From Bacteroidota bacterium (GTDB lineage Bacteria; Bacteroidota; Bacteroidia; NS11-12g; UBA955), in the NCBI GenBank assembly GCA_024103355.1, contig JAGFIU010000010.1, positions 1-64,000 on the forward strand: a stretch of 64,000 nucleotides of DNA. The letters are read 5' to 3'. Positions within the stretch are counted from its first letter, which is position 1. Each line of letters starts with the position of its first letter. Positions 1-8,843 of this stretch are shown here, piece after piece. The notes under the pieces were generated by a model that searched no databases, was not told where the DNA came from, and was given only the letters and a program-made list of their open reading frames with translations. The position numbers were made by a program, and so were the translations under genes.

Positions 1-330
1 ATGAATTGTATGATTGCTCCTGTTATTCAAGCTTGTGACGCAATATCAGGCTCTAGACCGGGTGCAAGAAGAGAGGATACAGAATCTTACATAAAGAGGC
101 TAAAAGACCTTGAAAACCTTGCCGTAAGCTTTGACGGTGTTGAAAAAGCATTTGCAATTCAAGCAGGAAGAGAATTGAGGGTAATGGTTGAGAGTGAAAA
201 AGTAAGTGATACGCGCGCTGACGAGCTTTCATTCGAAATAAGCCAGAAAATCATGAAAGAAATGATTTATCCCGGTCAGATTAAAGTAACGGTAATCAGG
301 GAAAGACGTGCTGTGAACTATGCAAAATAA
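1..330 (+). CDS. rny: Ribonuclease Y, C-terminal part (partial at left edge)
   Basis: The visible 109 codons are the C-terminus of RNase Y, the membrane-anchored endoribonuclease that initiates mRNA decay. The frame is open at base 1, so the N-terminal anchor, the KH domain and most of the HD domain lie outside the window, and the ATG at base 1 is an internal Met. The sequence [13 protein letters not shown], then [11 protein letters not shown], and the closing [14 protein letters not shown] match the conserved tail of the family. gcvT follows after 27 bases in the same direction. Identification is by motif recall and is firm; nothing in the visible part looks damaged. Confidence 0.93.
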   Translation: MNCMIAPVIQACDAISGSRPGARREDTESYIKRLKDLENLAVSFDGVEKAFAIQAGRELRVMVESEKVSDTRADELSFEISQKIMKEMIYPGQIKVTVIRERRAVNYAK

Positions 331-357
331 TTATAAACAATAATTTTTAACAATAAA

Positions 358-1452
358 ATGTCAGAAACAAACACTTTAAAATCAGTAGCACTCAATGATG
401 TGCATATTGCTTTGGGAGCCAAAATGGTTCCATTTGCCGGTTATTCAATGCCTCTTCAGTACAGTAACTTAATTCAAGAGCACAATGCTGTCAGAAATAG
501 CGTTGGTGTTTTTGATGTAAGTCACATGGGGGAGTTTGTTATCAGTGGTGACAAAGCTATTGACTTACTGCAATGGGTGACTTCCAATGATGTTTCAAAA
601 TTAGAAAACGGAAAGATTCAATATAGTTGTCTTCCCAACGAACAAGGAGGTATTGTTGATGATTTATTGGTTTATCGCATCAATGAAAAAGTATATCTGC
701 TGGTAGTAAACGCTTCCAATATGCAAAAAGACTGGGATTGGATAAAAAACCACAACAAATTTGGTGCAGAGATGTTGGATATCTCTGACCAAACGAGTTT
801 GTTGGCAGTGCAAGGACCGAATGCCTTGAAAGTGGTTCAAAAACTGACCGATGTGAATTTATCCGAGATTCCTTATTACTCTTTTGTTTATGGCAAAGTT
901 GCGGGTATTGAAAATGTACTAATCAGTTGCACAGGATACACCGGTGCCGGTGGTTTTGAATTATATGTTCAAAACCAAGATATTAAAAAATTGTGGGATG
1001 CAGTTTTTGAAGCCGGAAAAGAGTTCGGAATTATGCCTTGCGGATTGGGTTCCAGAGACACATTGAGACTTGAAAAAGGCTTCTGTCTATACGGAAATGA
1101 TATTGACGACACAACCTCACCCATTGAAGCCGGGTTGGGATGGATTACAAAATTCAATAAAGATTTTGTGAACAAAGCATATCATGAAAAAATCAAAACC
1201 GAAGGCCCAACCAAAAAATTAGTGGGTTTTGAAATGATTGACAAAGGAATTCCGCGTCATGATTATTTGATTAAAAACGAAGGGGGAGAAACTATTGGAA
1301 GGGTTACATCAGGAACACAATCTCCCAGTTTGAACAAAGCGATTGGTTTGGGTTATGTTGCTATGAATTTTAATGCTTTAGATTCAGAAATATTTATTGA
1401 TATTCGCGGTAAATTGTTGAAAGCTAAAATTATTAAAATACCATTCTTATGA
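358..1452 (+). CDS. gcvT: Glycine cleavage system T protein (aminomethyltransferase)
   Basis: T protein of the glycine cleavage complex. It takes the aminomethyl group from lipoylated H protein and passes the one-carbon unit to tetrahydrofolate, releasing ammonia. At 364 residues it has normal length. It begins with the typical [14 protein letters not shown] block, carries the folate-site DVSHMGE motif at about 54-60 and the GGIVDD segment with the catalytic-region Asp at 101. The C-terminal half contains [14 protein letters not shown] and the closing barrel with [19 protein letters not shown]. No glycine riboswitch fits in the 27 bases upstream, so it probably shares transcription with rny. 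Its stop overlaps the next start (ATGA). The other glycine cleavage genes are not in the window. Confidence 0.96.
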   Translation: MSETNTLKSVALNDVHIALGAKMVPFAGYSMPLQYSNLIQEHNAVRNSVGVFDVSHMGEFVISGDKAIDLLQWVTSNDVSKLENGKIQYSCLPNEQGGIVDDLLVYRINEKVYLLVVNASNMQKDWDWIKNHNKFGAEMLDISDQTSLLAVQGPNALKVVQKLTDVNLSEIPYYSFVYGKVAGIENVLISCTGYTGAGGFELYVQNQDIKKLWDAVFEAGKEFGIMPCGLGSRDTLRLEKGFCLYGNDIDDTTSPIEAGLGWITKFNKDFVNKAYHEKIKTEGPTKKLVGFEMIDKGIPRHDYLIKNEGGETIGRVTSGTQSPSLNKAIGLGYVAMNFNALDSEIFIDIRGKLLKAKIIKIPFL

Positions 1453-2123
1453 AAACTAAAACCACAATTTTTTCACTTGCAATAGGGCTTCTTATTGCAC
1501 AAAATGCTAGTGCTTATCAACTGCAACCTTTAAAGAAAAACCTTTTCCCTAATGCTATTGAGTCTGAAAGTTTAAAACCTGTTAAACAAGAATTAATTTT
1601 CTATCCTCTTACATTTTTTATCAGCGGTTTTGAATTAGGAACTGAATTTGAAACCAGGAAGAATAACACTTTGAGAGTTTCTGCCGGCTATTTTATGAGT
1701 TATACTGCAAATACTTATAATCAATTTGGAAATTTTAATGCAGAATATGACAATATGGAAGGCTTTCGAAGTGAAGTACAATATCGTTTTTATAGCCGAG
1801 ATTTCTCCGCACCTGATAATTTCTTTATTGGTATTTATGGCGTTTACAAAAATATTTCATTGAGTGGTTTAGAAGAATCCTCAGATTACAATAACGGTAT
1901 CTTAGTTTATACTCCTGTTACATACAAGGCCGATGCTTTTAGTTTAGGTACGGTCTTGGGTTATAGAACCAGATTCTATGATATCTTTAGTATGGATTTT
2001 TTCTTTGGTGGCGGGATTACTCCTACCAATATTGGCAATACTGATGAAACCCATTTGTTTGTGTTTCCTTTTAAAAAGTCTATTAATATGAGATTAGGTC
2101 TGACGTTGGGAATTAAAATCTAG
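1449..2123 (+). CDS. Predicted outer-membrane beta-barrel protein, unknown function
   Basis: A 224-residue exported protein. Residues 1-22 form a signal peptide ending NASA. The rest alternates short polar and aromatic-rich strands, such as [22 protein letters not shown] and [13 protein letters not shown], and ends [11 protein letters not shown]. This is the pattern of a small porin-like or OmpA-like barrel and resembles DUF3575-type Bacteroidota proteins. The start overlaps the gcvT stop by 4 bases, suggesting translational coupling although no functional link is obvious. Its stop TAG lies inside a CTAG that also supplies the stop of the convergent gene. Function is unknown; the barrel assignment is inferred from the strand pattern. 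Confidence 0.7.
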   Translation: MKTKTTIFSLAIGLLIAQNASAYQLQPLKKNLFPNAIESESLKPVKQELIFYPLTFFISGFELGTEFETRKNNTLRVSAGYFMSYTANTYNQFGNFNAEYDNMEGFRSEVQYRFYSRDFSAPDNFFIGIYGVYKNISLSGLEESSDYNNGILVYTPVTYKADAFSLGTVLGYRTRFYDIFSMDFFFGGGITPTNIGNTDETHLFVFPFKKSINMRLGLTLGIKI

Positions 2124-3301
2124 TCGAACATATTGGAATTGAACATCTTATTCTCCAACAAAAAGTGAACAACTTCCCTGAACGGCAATCTATTCTCATC
2201 TGAAAAATAAGAAGTCCCAAAAGTATGTTTACATATTTTGTTTTCTTCTGAGATCATCACAAGTCTTTTAAATCCTCCTAAATGTTGTATGGCACTATGA
2301 TAAGGAAAATTTGTATGGCTTGAATCTTTAATATCAACTACCCAAAGCAAATCTTCTTTCTTATCATATTGATAGTTTGTTAATACCGCAGGCTTATCTT
2401 CATAAATTTGCGGCTGTATGAGTTGGTCTGAGACAGTTGATTTTTCTATATAAAATAAACCGATACTGTTGAATTTTCCCGGTAATGTTAAGGTATCAGA
2501 AAAACCGGCATTCTCGGGTTTGTTCAAAAACTTTGAGCTAAATAACAATAAAGAAGTATCAGAAATCCTTTCTTCATTACTCACTTTTACAGATTCAAAA
2601 GGACTGAAATTATTTTCTTTTTTATCATATTCATTCAACTCAAACTTGAGCTTTCCTTGAAATAACTTCACCGCAAGAGACTGATTCTCTTTTAAATCTA
2701 TAAAGAACAAATCCGGAAGTTTTTTTTCATATGCTATATTGAGAACTTCACTATATGCATCGGGTTCTAGAACTTGAGCTGCTTGAGAATAGGAAAGTTT
2801 TTCTGAATTTTTGCTATCATATATGAGAGCCAAATGTTTGCCTTTCCATGCTAAAACTGCATTAAAATTCTGAAAGCGAGCATATTGAATATCTTCAATT
2901 TTTTCAACTGTTTCCATTTTCATCTCTTCTTTGTGATTGGAGAGAAATGCAGCCCATTTTGCTGTGTTTGCAAGACGTACGAACAAGCAATCGAAGCCGT
3001 CATTATGCTGAAACCAAACTATTTCACTGTAAAGATTGATTCCCGGTTCTTTTGGGTCTTTTACAAATGAAAACATGTTTTTCAACAAAGATGGATAGTT
3101 CAGATTTTGTAGATCTGTAGCACCTGATGAATATGCTTTTTTGACCAAATTCCTCACGTCAATAAAACCCGCCTTCTGAATATCATTAGGAATCTGTCCT
3201 AACAGTAGCGGTGGTTGGGAAGAACGATACCAGATAAACACCAAAACTCCCAATACCATTACAATAGAAAGTGCAATCAACTTCTTAGCAATTTTTAGCA
3301 T
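2120..3301 (-). CDS. Membrane-anchored protein of unknown function
   Basis: A 393-residue protein I do not recognise. It has an uncleaved-looking N-terminal membrane segment (about residues 8-27) after a basic start, followed by a soluble extracytoplasmic region. That region contains repeated mixed alpha/beta segments and no metal or catalytic motif I can name. A TATCTTTG promoter box lies four bases upstream of the ATG, so it appears to have its own promoter although it lies downstream of the phospholipase-like gene. It converges on the barrel gene with stops sharing one CTAG. Other assignments, such as one of the large DUF families of Bacteroidota surface proteins, are possible but not supported here. 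Confidence 0.6.
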   Translation of the reverse strand: MLKIAKKLIALSIVMVLGVLVFIWYRSSQPPLLLGQIPNDIQKAGFIDVRNLVKKAYSSGATDLQNLNYPSLLKNMFSFVKDPKEPGINLYSEIVWFQHNDGFDCLFVRLANTAKWAAFLSNHKEEMKMETVEKIEDIQYARFQNFNAVLAWKGKHLALIYDSKNSEKLSYSQAAQVLEPDAYSEVLNIAYEKKLPDLFFIDLKENQSLAVKLFQGKLKFELNEYDKKENNFSPFESVKVSNEERISDTSLLLFSSKFLNKPENAGFSDTLTLPGKFNSIGLFYIEKSTVSDQLIQPQIYEDKPAVLTNYQYDKKEDLLWVVDIKDSSHTNFPYHSAIQHLGGFKRLVMISEENKICKHTFGTSYFSDENRLPFREVVHFLLENKMFNSNMFD

Positions 3302-3305
3302 GGCG

Positions 3306-3313
3306 CAAAGATA
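3306..3313 (-). promoter_or_regulatory. -7 promoter element (TATCTTTG)
   Basis: Matches the Bacteroidota -7 consensus TAnnTTTG on the minus strand. It ends four bases before the ATG at 3301, which implies an almost leaderless transcript. No clear -33 TTG is seen. Confidence 0.5.
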
Positions 3314-3327
3314 GGTTTGTATTATAA

Positions 3328-4314
3328 TTACTCATTAGGCTCCGGACGACCCAAAATGACACCACTTCTCACTTTCCTTTCTATTTCTTTGGCTTCGGAT
3401 TTGTCTTCTTCGCTGAGTTCAATTTTCTGATTATATATTAATAACTCAGGCTGTCCGGCATTAACCCATGTCGTAAACCAAATATCACCCAAGAGTTTAA
3501 TAGCTCGTTTCATTTGGTCTTCAACCATTGAGCCCAATGCTTTGTGGTAGGCTTTGCTAAAATCCCGTGAGTAAACCCTGATTGTTGTAGCTCCTCTTTG
3601 CTCAAAACTATATTTCTTTTCTTCGCTAAAGAGCTGTGTTATTTTCTTTTCTACATTCAAAACGCTATCCACCAAAGAATGGCTGTGTTCAAGGTGTTCC
3701 CAAATTGTCCGGGTCATATTCTCAATATAGGTCGCTTTTCCTGTCAGAAAATCATATTCCGAAGCAAAAAGTTCGGGCAAGCGACTTTCCCAAAGTGCAT
3801 GAATACCATGTTGATTGGTCAATTGACCGTTATAGTTGGCTGTGGTGTGAAGCGGAACATTCAAATCTCCAACGTAGTGCCCAATATCACTTGAATAGCG
3901 GATAATTCTATATAAATCCTTTTCTTTAAATGCAAACATCAGACGTTTGGTCATCAACTCTAAATGCCATGGCACAATTCCATGTTTTTGTAAAGAATCC
4001 TCCCCATATTTTTTGACAGCATCTTCCCATTTCCGCGGGAGTGTATCCAGTGGCAGTGTTTTTTCGTATCGGTCAATATCCAAAAAATGTCTTGCTCCTT
4101 CTTCCGGCATGGCATATCGTCTATTATCCGGGTCGGGGGCATGGTTGGAAAGAAATTCGATGTTTTGCTTATAAAAACCAAACATTTCGGGTGGGAGCGA
4201 GAAAACAGCAAGTTCATTAATTTTCTTATGCGCAAAGAAACCCCACGCAAAAGATTGGGAAGCAAATATAGCAAGCCCAATTAACATGAGAAATTTATGG
4301 AAAAATGCTTTCAT
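3328..4314 (-). CDS. Zinc-dependent phospholipase C / S1-P1 nuclease-like exported protein
   Basis: A 328-residue exported protein of the zinc-dependent phospholipase C/S1-P1 nuclease fold. A signal peptide ends near residue 23, so the mature protein would begin with Trp24 (AWGFFAHKKIN). In this fold the N-terminal Trp and a following His bind the trinuclear zinc cluster. Further candidate ligands are visible at HFLDIDRY (76-83), the GIVPWHLEL His at 117, DIGHYVGDLNVPLH (143-156) and NQHGIHALWE (168-176). Family members hydrolyse phospholipids or nucleic acids; which applies here cannot be told. Its ATG overlaps the pdxJ stop (ATGA), so the two form a leftward operon driven from the pdxJ promoter. 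All metal ligands seem intact. Confidence 0.8.
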   Translation of the reverse strand: MKAFFHKFLMLIGLAIFASQSFAWGFFAHKKINELAVFSLPPEMFGFYKQNIEFLSNHAPDPDNRRYAMPEEGARHFLDIDRYEKTLPLDTLPRKWEDAVKKYGEDSLQKHGIVPWHLELMTKRLMFAFKEKDLYRIIRYSSDIGHYVGDLNVPLHTTANYNGQLTNQHGIHALWESRLPELFASEYDFLTGKATYIENMTRTIWEHLEHSHSLVDSVLNVEKKITQLFSEEKKYSFEQRGATTIRVYSRDFSKAYHKALGSMVEDQMKRAIKLLGDIWFTTWVNAGQPELLIYNQKIELSEEDKSEAKEIERKVRSGVILGRPEPNE

Positions 4315-5051
4315 CGCATTTCAAAAGTAGGATTAAGACGGTTCAAATACAACTTAATGGTATTTTCAAGTCCTAGATAAAGAGCATCACAAACCAAGGC
4401 ATGTCCAATACTTACTTCAAGCAATCCCGGAATATTTTGATAAAAATAACTCAGATTATCCAAGTCAAGGTCGTGTCCGGCATTTATGCCAAGTCCTGCT
4501 TGCATTGCAGCTTTTGCAGTTTCAATATAGGGAGCAATAGCTTTTTCTCGGTTTTTGTGATATTCCCATGCATAAGGCCCTGTATATAACTCTATTCTGT
4601 CAGCACCGGTTTGATAAGCGGTATCAATCAATGTAGGATTTGCATCTAAAAAGATTGAAACCCTGATTCCTTCTGATTTGAAAGAAGCTATCAAGTCAAT
4701 CAGCTTGTCTTTATCCCGCTTTGTGTCCCAACCATGGTCACTGGTCAATTGGTCTTCTGAATCAGGAACAAGGGTGACTTGTGCCGGCCTTATTTGTAAT
4801 ACTTTTTTAATAAAATCCTGTGTTGGATTTCCTTCAATATTAAACTCTGTTTTAACAATTTGAGACAATGGAAGCAAGTCATCATAACGTACATGCCGTT
4901 GATCAGGGCGTGGGTGCACTGTAATCCCTTGTGCACCAAACCTTTCACAGTCTTTCGCAACAGAAATCAAATTTGGATTATTTGTACCCCTGCTGTTTCG
5001 TATAAGTGCAATTTTATTAATATTGACACTGAGTTTTGTGTGATTTGTCAT
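4311..5051 (-). CDS. pdxJ: Pyridoxine 5'-phosphate synthase
   Basis: PdxJ condenses 1-deoxyxylulose 5-phosphate with 3-amino-2-oxopropyl phosphate to make pyridoxine 5'-phosphate, the last ring-forming step of vitamin B6 synthesis. The protein shows the family landmarks LSVNINKIALIRN, GITVHPRPDQRH, FNIEGNPTQDFI, RVSIFLDANP, RIELYTGPYA and GINAGHDLDL. I start it at the ATG at 5051 (246 residues). A TTG three codons upstream is itself part of the promoter -7 box and so cannot be translated. The stop overlaps the start of the phospholipase-like gene by 4 bases. Confidence 0.95.
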   Translation of the reverse strand: MTNHTKLSVNINKIALIRNSRGTNNPNLISVAKDCERFGAQGITVHPRPDQRHVRYDDLLPLSQIVKTEFNIEGNPTQDFIKKVLQIRPAQVTLVPDSEDQLTSDHGWDTKRDKDKLIDLIASFKSEGIRVSIFLDANPTLIDTAYQTGADRIELYTGPYAWEYHKNREKAIAPYIETAKAAMQAGLGINAGHDLDLDNLSYFYQNIPGLLEVSIGHALVCDALYLGLENTIKLYLNRLNPTFEMR

Positions 5052-5057
5052 GGACTG

Positions 5058-5089
5058 CAAAGCTAAGCGATTATTAGTATGGGTATCAA
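5058..5089 (-). promoter_or_regulatory. pdxJ promoter (TTG-N21-TAGCTTTG)
   Basis: On the minus strand, a -33 TTG (5089-5087), a 21-base spacer and TAGCTTTG (5065-5058) match the Bacteroidota primary-sigma consensus. Six bases separate the box from the ATG at 5051, so the mRNA would be nearly leaderless. The box decides the start codon because the upstream TTG lies inside it. Confidence 0.7.
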
Positions 5090-5482
5090 CTCAGCTAAAG
5101 CACCCATCCAATACATCTCTTTCTTATTTGAACAGTCATGGTAGGTTTACTTTATAATTCAAAGAATAAACTTAACACTCCGGTTTATTCTCTATATTAT
5201 TCATAATCTCAATACTGTTAGTTGCTTCATCAAAAACATTGATTGATTAGAATTCCTGAATTTACATGCCTTATTTTTTTGATTCTATCTAAATATCTCA
5301 ACACATGAAAAGCAAATAAGAATAGAAAATTATTTAACATCCAACATTTATATTTTCATTATCAGCTACTTACAAGATTTATTAAAATTAATGCTTTTGA
5401 AAATTCGTGCTGTTATGATGATTTAATAAGTTCCTACACAATTGGTGCTAATGAAGAATAGCATTTTGACTTATATTTTCTC
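5090..5482. other. Intergenic stretch without a recognisable gene
   Basis: About 0.4 kb of AT-rich sequence between the pdxJ promoter and the promoter box of the PepSY-like genes. I found no convincing coding frame, tRNA, strong hairpin or repeat. It may hold upstream regulatory sites or the relic of a lost gene. Confidence 0.5.
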
Positions 5483-5490
5483 TACTTTTG
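5483..5490 (+). promoter_or_regulatory. -7 promoter element (TACTTTTG) of the PepSY-like pair
   Basis: TAnnTTTG match 57 bases upstream of the first PepSY-like ATG. A TTTG at 5465-5468 lies 14 bases upstream, closer than the usual spacer, so the -33 assignment is weak. Confidence 0.45.
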
Positions 5491-5547
5491 CAAGAAATCA
5501 CCTCGTGCAAAGCAAGGAGTGTAGAATAGAAAATAAATCAGTTCAAA

Positions 5548-5991
5548 ATGAAAAAAAAGAATCTTTTTAAATCCTTCTTTATCTTCTTCCTAATGATAAG
5601 TTCTCTATCATTATTTTCGCAAGATAAAATCGTTCCTTTTTCCAAGGTACCAACCAAAATACAGACTTATATTGCAACACATTTCCCGTCAAACAAAGTA
5701 CTTCAATCTCAGTTTGACTATAATGGTCTATCCAAAGAATATGAAATAATTCTGAGTAACAATATCATACTAAAATTTGACAGAAAGGATTCCATAAAAG
5801 AAATAGAATCTATTCAGGAACTCCCTGAGAGTGTGGTCCCCACTAAAATATATGAATATTTACAATCCAACTATCCAACCAATTTTGTCAAGAAATGGGA
5901 ATTGGATAACAAGAAACAATCTGTGAAGTTGGATAATGATATTGAACTTGAATTCACTATAAATGGCGAGTTTATCAGAATTGATAACTAA
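5548..5991 (+). CDS. PepSY-like periplasmic protein (first of a tandem pair)
   Basis: A 147-residue exported protein with a signal peptide ending near residue 24 (SLFSQ). The mature part holds two similar units, about 28-90 and 92-147. Each starts with VPTKI-x-x-YI/YL and runs through a strand-rich EYEIIL or VKLDND region to I-x-EIE or EFIRID. This is the architecture of PepSY-like (DUF2874, BLIP-fold) proteins, which are common in Bacteroidota and often bind or inhibit partners in the periplasm; the actual role is unknown. The next gene, 12 bases on, is a clear paralogue, so the pair arose by duplication and is probably co-transcribed. Confidence 0.8.
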   Translation: MKKKNLFKSFFIFFLMISSLSLFSQDKIVPFSKVPTKIQTYIATHFPSNKVLQSQFDYNGLSKEYEIILSNNIILKFDRKDSIKEIESIQELPESVVPTKIYEYLQSNYPTNFVKKWELDNKKQSVKLDNDIELEFTINGEFIRIDN

Positions 5992-6003
5992 AAAAAAATC
6001 ATT

Positions 6004-6438
6004 ATGAAAAAAATCAATCAAACATTTTTATTAGGAATACTCGCAGTTTCTTTCATTAGCTGCGACAAGGAAACAATACTCACTACATCGGAAACACCTG
6101 AAGAAATTAATGAATATGTAGCAACCCATTTCCCGAACAATAAAATAATAAGGGTCGTGAAAGATGTGAATGGATTAAACAAAACCTACGATATTACATT
6201 AGATAGCAATATTTCATTAGAGTTTAACAGAAAAAAAGAAATCATTGAAATAGATGGTTCAAGCAAACTTCCTGATAGTGTAATTCCCTCAAAAATTAGG
6301 GAATATGTATATACCAATTATCCTGATAGCTATATTACCGATTGGGAATTAGAAGGAAAAAATCAACAAATAGGCCTGAATAATGACCTTGACATAGAAT
6401 TTTCTATGAATGGTGATTTTATCAGGGTAGATAAATAA
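6004..6438 (+). CDS. PepSY-like lipoprotein (second of a tandem pair)
   Basis: A 144-residue paralogue of the preceding protein. It has a lipobox-like end to its signal peptide (VSFISC, Cys20), so it is probably lipid-anchored, whereas its neighbour is soluble. It repeats the same two units: EEINEYVATHFPNNKI with YDITLDSNISLEF, then PSKIREYVYTNYPDSYI with LDIEFSMNGDFIRVDK. The internal symmetry and closely matching ends indicate duplication followed by a change in localisation signal. Partner and function are unknown. No terminator is evident after it. Confidence 0.8.
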   Translation: MKKINQTFLLGILAVSFISCDKETILTTSETPEEINEYVATHFPNNKIIRVVKDVNGLNKTYDITLDSNISLEFNRKKEIIEIDGSSKLPDSVIPSKIREYVYTNYPDSYITDWELEGKNQQIGLNNDLDIEFSMNGDFIRVDK

Positions 6439-6515
6439 ATTGTATTGGAATTTACGCAAACCATTTGAATATTGATTATAACATTGCTTAAATGTTAAAC
6501 TGAAAACAAAGATTG

Positions 6516-7406
6516 CTATTTTTCTAAATCAATATATTTGCCAAAATCTTCCAATCTAAGCCACTTCCCTTTTCTCCTTGGTTTGTATGCGCTATAAGTC
6601 CCGTCAGGAATCAAAAACTCATCCAAACCTGATATGAAACCTGCAGCAGGAACCAGTTTATCAAAAACAATTAATTTCATCTCAGCATCATATCGCAAAG
6701 TCATTGTAGCTTGATCTGAGTAGTTAAACAGAACTCTGTAGTCCGGGTCTTGGTCATCTTCATAGCGCAAAAAAACAGGAAGACCAAAGACAACACCATC
6801 ATCATCTATAGTCATTACATCAAGAGTCTTGCGGTTTATTTTTGTGTCTAAACCATGAAAAGTCATTATCAGATAACGGATTTTTCGTTTGTATTTGAAT
6901 TCCAAAATTTGATAAATCAGACCTCCTGTCCATTCGGATGAAGGCAAATCAATGTTTTCCAATTCTTTTTTTTCTCTTCCTAATTTTTCAGATAACCAAA
7001 AGTTATCTATCTCCTTTTTGTTTTTGTATTGAATAACACCAAAACTTTGATAGTTCCCTGCATTGTCTGCTATCAACCAAGTGATTGCTCGAACCTTTTT
7101 ATCCGGGCTACGTTTAAACATAACCGTATTGATTGAATCGGCATCTACCTCAAAAGAACCTTGTGTCTCTACAAACTCGCGTAGTGCAATCTTAAATGAG
7201 TCATTATACAAAAACCTTGATTTCTGATTATAAGAGTTTCGCAAACTGTCAGAATAGAGTTTCATTTTCCTAAGCAACGGATTAAAAACACTTGTGTCAT
7301 AATCCGATGCCTTTGCACCGGAAAAAGTCATTAAAAGAAGAAACAGAAAAAATACTGCCTGTCTATACTCTTTTGCTATGCTGTTCTTACGGATTCGCTT
7401 GCTCAT
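6516..7406 (-). CDS. Exported protein of unknown function
   Basis: A 296-residue protein I do not recognise. It has a long basic N-region (MSKRIRKNSIAKEYRQ), a hydrophobic core and a probable cleavage at SGAKA-S (about residue 33), so it is exported. The mature part is mixed alpha/beta, with a segment YLIMTFHGLDTKINRKTLDV and several acidic turns (YEDDQDPDY), but no catalytic motif I know. I begin at the ATG at 7406 because the longer reading starts at a TTG inside a TAGCTTTG promoter box. It stands alone, convergent to the PepSY-like pair. Confidence 0.65.
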   Translation of the reverse strand: MSKRIRKNSIAKEYRQAVFFLFLLLMTFSGAKASDYDTSVFNPLLRKMKLYSDSLRNSYNQKSRFLYNDSFKIALREFVETQGSFEVDADSINTVMFKRSPDKKVRAITWLIADNAGNYQSFGVIQYKNKKEIDNFWLSEKLGREKKELENIDLPSSEWTGGLIYQILEFKYKRKIRYLIMTFHGLDTKINRKTLDVMTIDDDGVVFGLPVFLRYEDDQDPDYRVLFNYSDQATMTLRYDAEMKLIVFDKLVPAAGFISGLDEFLIPDGTYSAYKPRRKGKWLRLEDFGKYIDLEK

Positions 7407-7436
7407 GTTCAAACTCAGATAAAAACTATTTCTTTT

Positions 7437-7444
7437 CAAAGCTA
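7437..7444 (-). promoter_or_regulatory. -7 promoter element (TAGCTTTG)
   Basis: TAnnTTTG on the minus strand, 30 bases upstream of the ATG at 7406. The TTG that would extend the reading frame is part of this box. Confidence 0.5.
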
Positions 7445-7491
7445 TTGCTCTACAAACAAAAACGATTCCAAAAGAACTTTATTGGAGAAGT

Positions 7492-8670
7492 TTATAATTT
7501 CTCAATCACCATAGCACTTGCACCGCCACCGCCATTGCAGATACCGGCTGCACCGTATTTGGCACTATTTTGACCAAGAACATTGATGAGTGTAACAAGA
7601 ATTCTTGCACCTGAATCTCCCAAAGGATGTCCAAGAGAAACTGCTCCTCCGTGCACATTCACTTTCTCGGGGTCTAAGTTGAGTATTTTGGTATTTACTA
7701 ATCCTACGACTGAAAAAGCTTCATTGAGTTCATAATATGAAATATCAGATGGTTGCAGTCCGGCTTTGTGAATAGCTTTAGGCAGCGCTTTTGCAGGAGC
7801 GGTGGTGAACCATTCAGGTTCTTGTTCAGCATCTGCAAAACCGGCAATCTTTGCCAGGGGTTTTAGACCAAGTTCTTTGACTTTTTCGCCACTCATCAAT
7901 ACCAATGCAGCTGCACCGTCATTGATAGTGGAGGCATTGGCAGCAGTAACGGTACCGTCTTTTTGAAAAACAGGATTTAAGGAAGGTATTTTGTCAAAGT
8001 TAACATTGCTATATTCTTCGTCTTTGTCAACAACGGTAATATTGCCCTTTCTATCTTTTATTTCAACCGGCACAATCTCATCCTTAAATTTATTTTCTTG
8101 CCAAGCTTTCGCAGAACGTTTGTAGGAAGTGATTGCAAAATTATCCTGGTCTTGTCTTGAGAAATGATACTCTCTAGCACACAATTCTGCTGCATTTCCC
8201 ATGTGATAATGATTATAAACATCGGTTAAACCATCAAAAACAAGTCCGTCAATGAGTTTCATATCACCAAGTTTGGTACCGGTTCTACCCCCTTTGAGAT
8301 AATGAGGAGCCTGAGACATGTTTTCCATTCCTCCGGCAACCACACAATCTTCCAATCCAAGCATTATTGACTGAGCTGCAAGCGAAACTGATTTCATTCC
8401 GGAAGCACATACTTTATTTACTGTAGTACATTGAACTGTGGGAGGCAATCCGGCAAAAATTGCAGCCTGACGTGCAGGTGCTTGACCTAGTCCGGCTTGC
8501 AACACGCAACCCATATAAACTTCTTTCACATGTTTTGGTTCAAGATTTATTTTTGCCAAAGCACCTTTAATTGCGATTGCACCCAACTCGGTTGCTGATA
8601 CGCTTGACAATGAACCGTTAAAGCTGCCTATTGGTGTTCTGACAGCAGATACAATAAATACTTCTTTCAT
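7492..8670 (-). CDS. Thiolase: acetyl-CoA C-acetyltransferase family
   Basis: A 392-residue biosynthetic-type thiolase that joins or cleaves acetyl-CoA units (2 acetyl-CoA to acetoacetyl-CoA, or the final step of beta-oxidation). The nucleophilic Cys is in NKVCASGMKS (about residue 88). The catalytic His is in GGAVSLGHPLGDSGAR (about 348) and the second Cys in ICNGGGGASA (about 378). Length and motif order are standard. It is monocistronic here, with no hydroxyacyl-CoA dehydrogenase or CoA-transferase nearby, so acetoacetyl-CoA formation and fatty acid degradation cannot be told apart from context. Confidence 0.93.
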   Translation of the reverse strand: MKEVFIVSAVRTPIGSFNGSLSSVSATELGAIAIKGALAKINLEPKHVKEVYMGCVLQAGLGQAPARQAAIFAGLPPTVQCTTVNKVCASGMKSVSLAAQSIMLGLEDCVVAGGMENMSQAPHYLKGGRTGTKLGDMKLIDGLVFDGLTDVYNHYHMGNAAELCAREYHFSRQDQDNFAITSYKRSAKAWQENKFKDEIVPVEIKDRKGNITVVDKDEEYSNVNFDKIPSLNPVFQKDGTVTAANASTINDGAAALVLMSGEKVKELGLKPLAKIAGFADAEQEPEWFTTAPAKALPKAIHKAGLQPSDISYYELNEAFSVVGLVNTKILNLDPEKVNVHGGAVSLGHPLGDSGARILVTLINVLGQNSAKYGAAGICNGGGGASAMVIEKL

Positions 8671-8826
8671 TTTTTCAAATTTTGACGCGAAATTAAACCT
8701 TTCTGTGCTTGTTTTAAACGCTTTTCTTTTAAAGCTTAGATTATCCGAACAATAGCTATATTATTAGGTTTATCGAGCCATTTATTAATCTCATTCTCAA
8801 AATTTTTATCTACATAGCAATAGTAC

Positions 8827-8834
8827 TAAATTTG
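8827..8834 (+). promoter_or_regulatory. -7 promoter element (TAAATTTG)
   Basis: TAnnTTTG nine bases upstream of the ATG at 8844. The TTG at 8832 that would extend the gene is inside the box, so translation must begin at the ATG. Confidence 0.5.
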
Positions 8835-8843
8835 CCATTCCCT

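Noticed and set aside
331-357. Glycine riboswitch upstream of gcvT
   Set aside because: The gap is only 27 bases, too short for the aptamer.
2120-2123. Possible frameshift or fusion where the barrel gene meets the opposite gene
   Set aside because: The shared CTAG supplies a proper stop on each strand, and both proteins end naturally.
8671-8720. Promoter box upstream of the thiolase
   Set aside because: The closest sequence, TAATTTCG, misses the TTTG end; it is not convincing.
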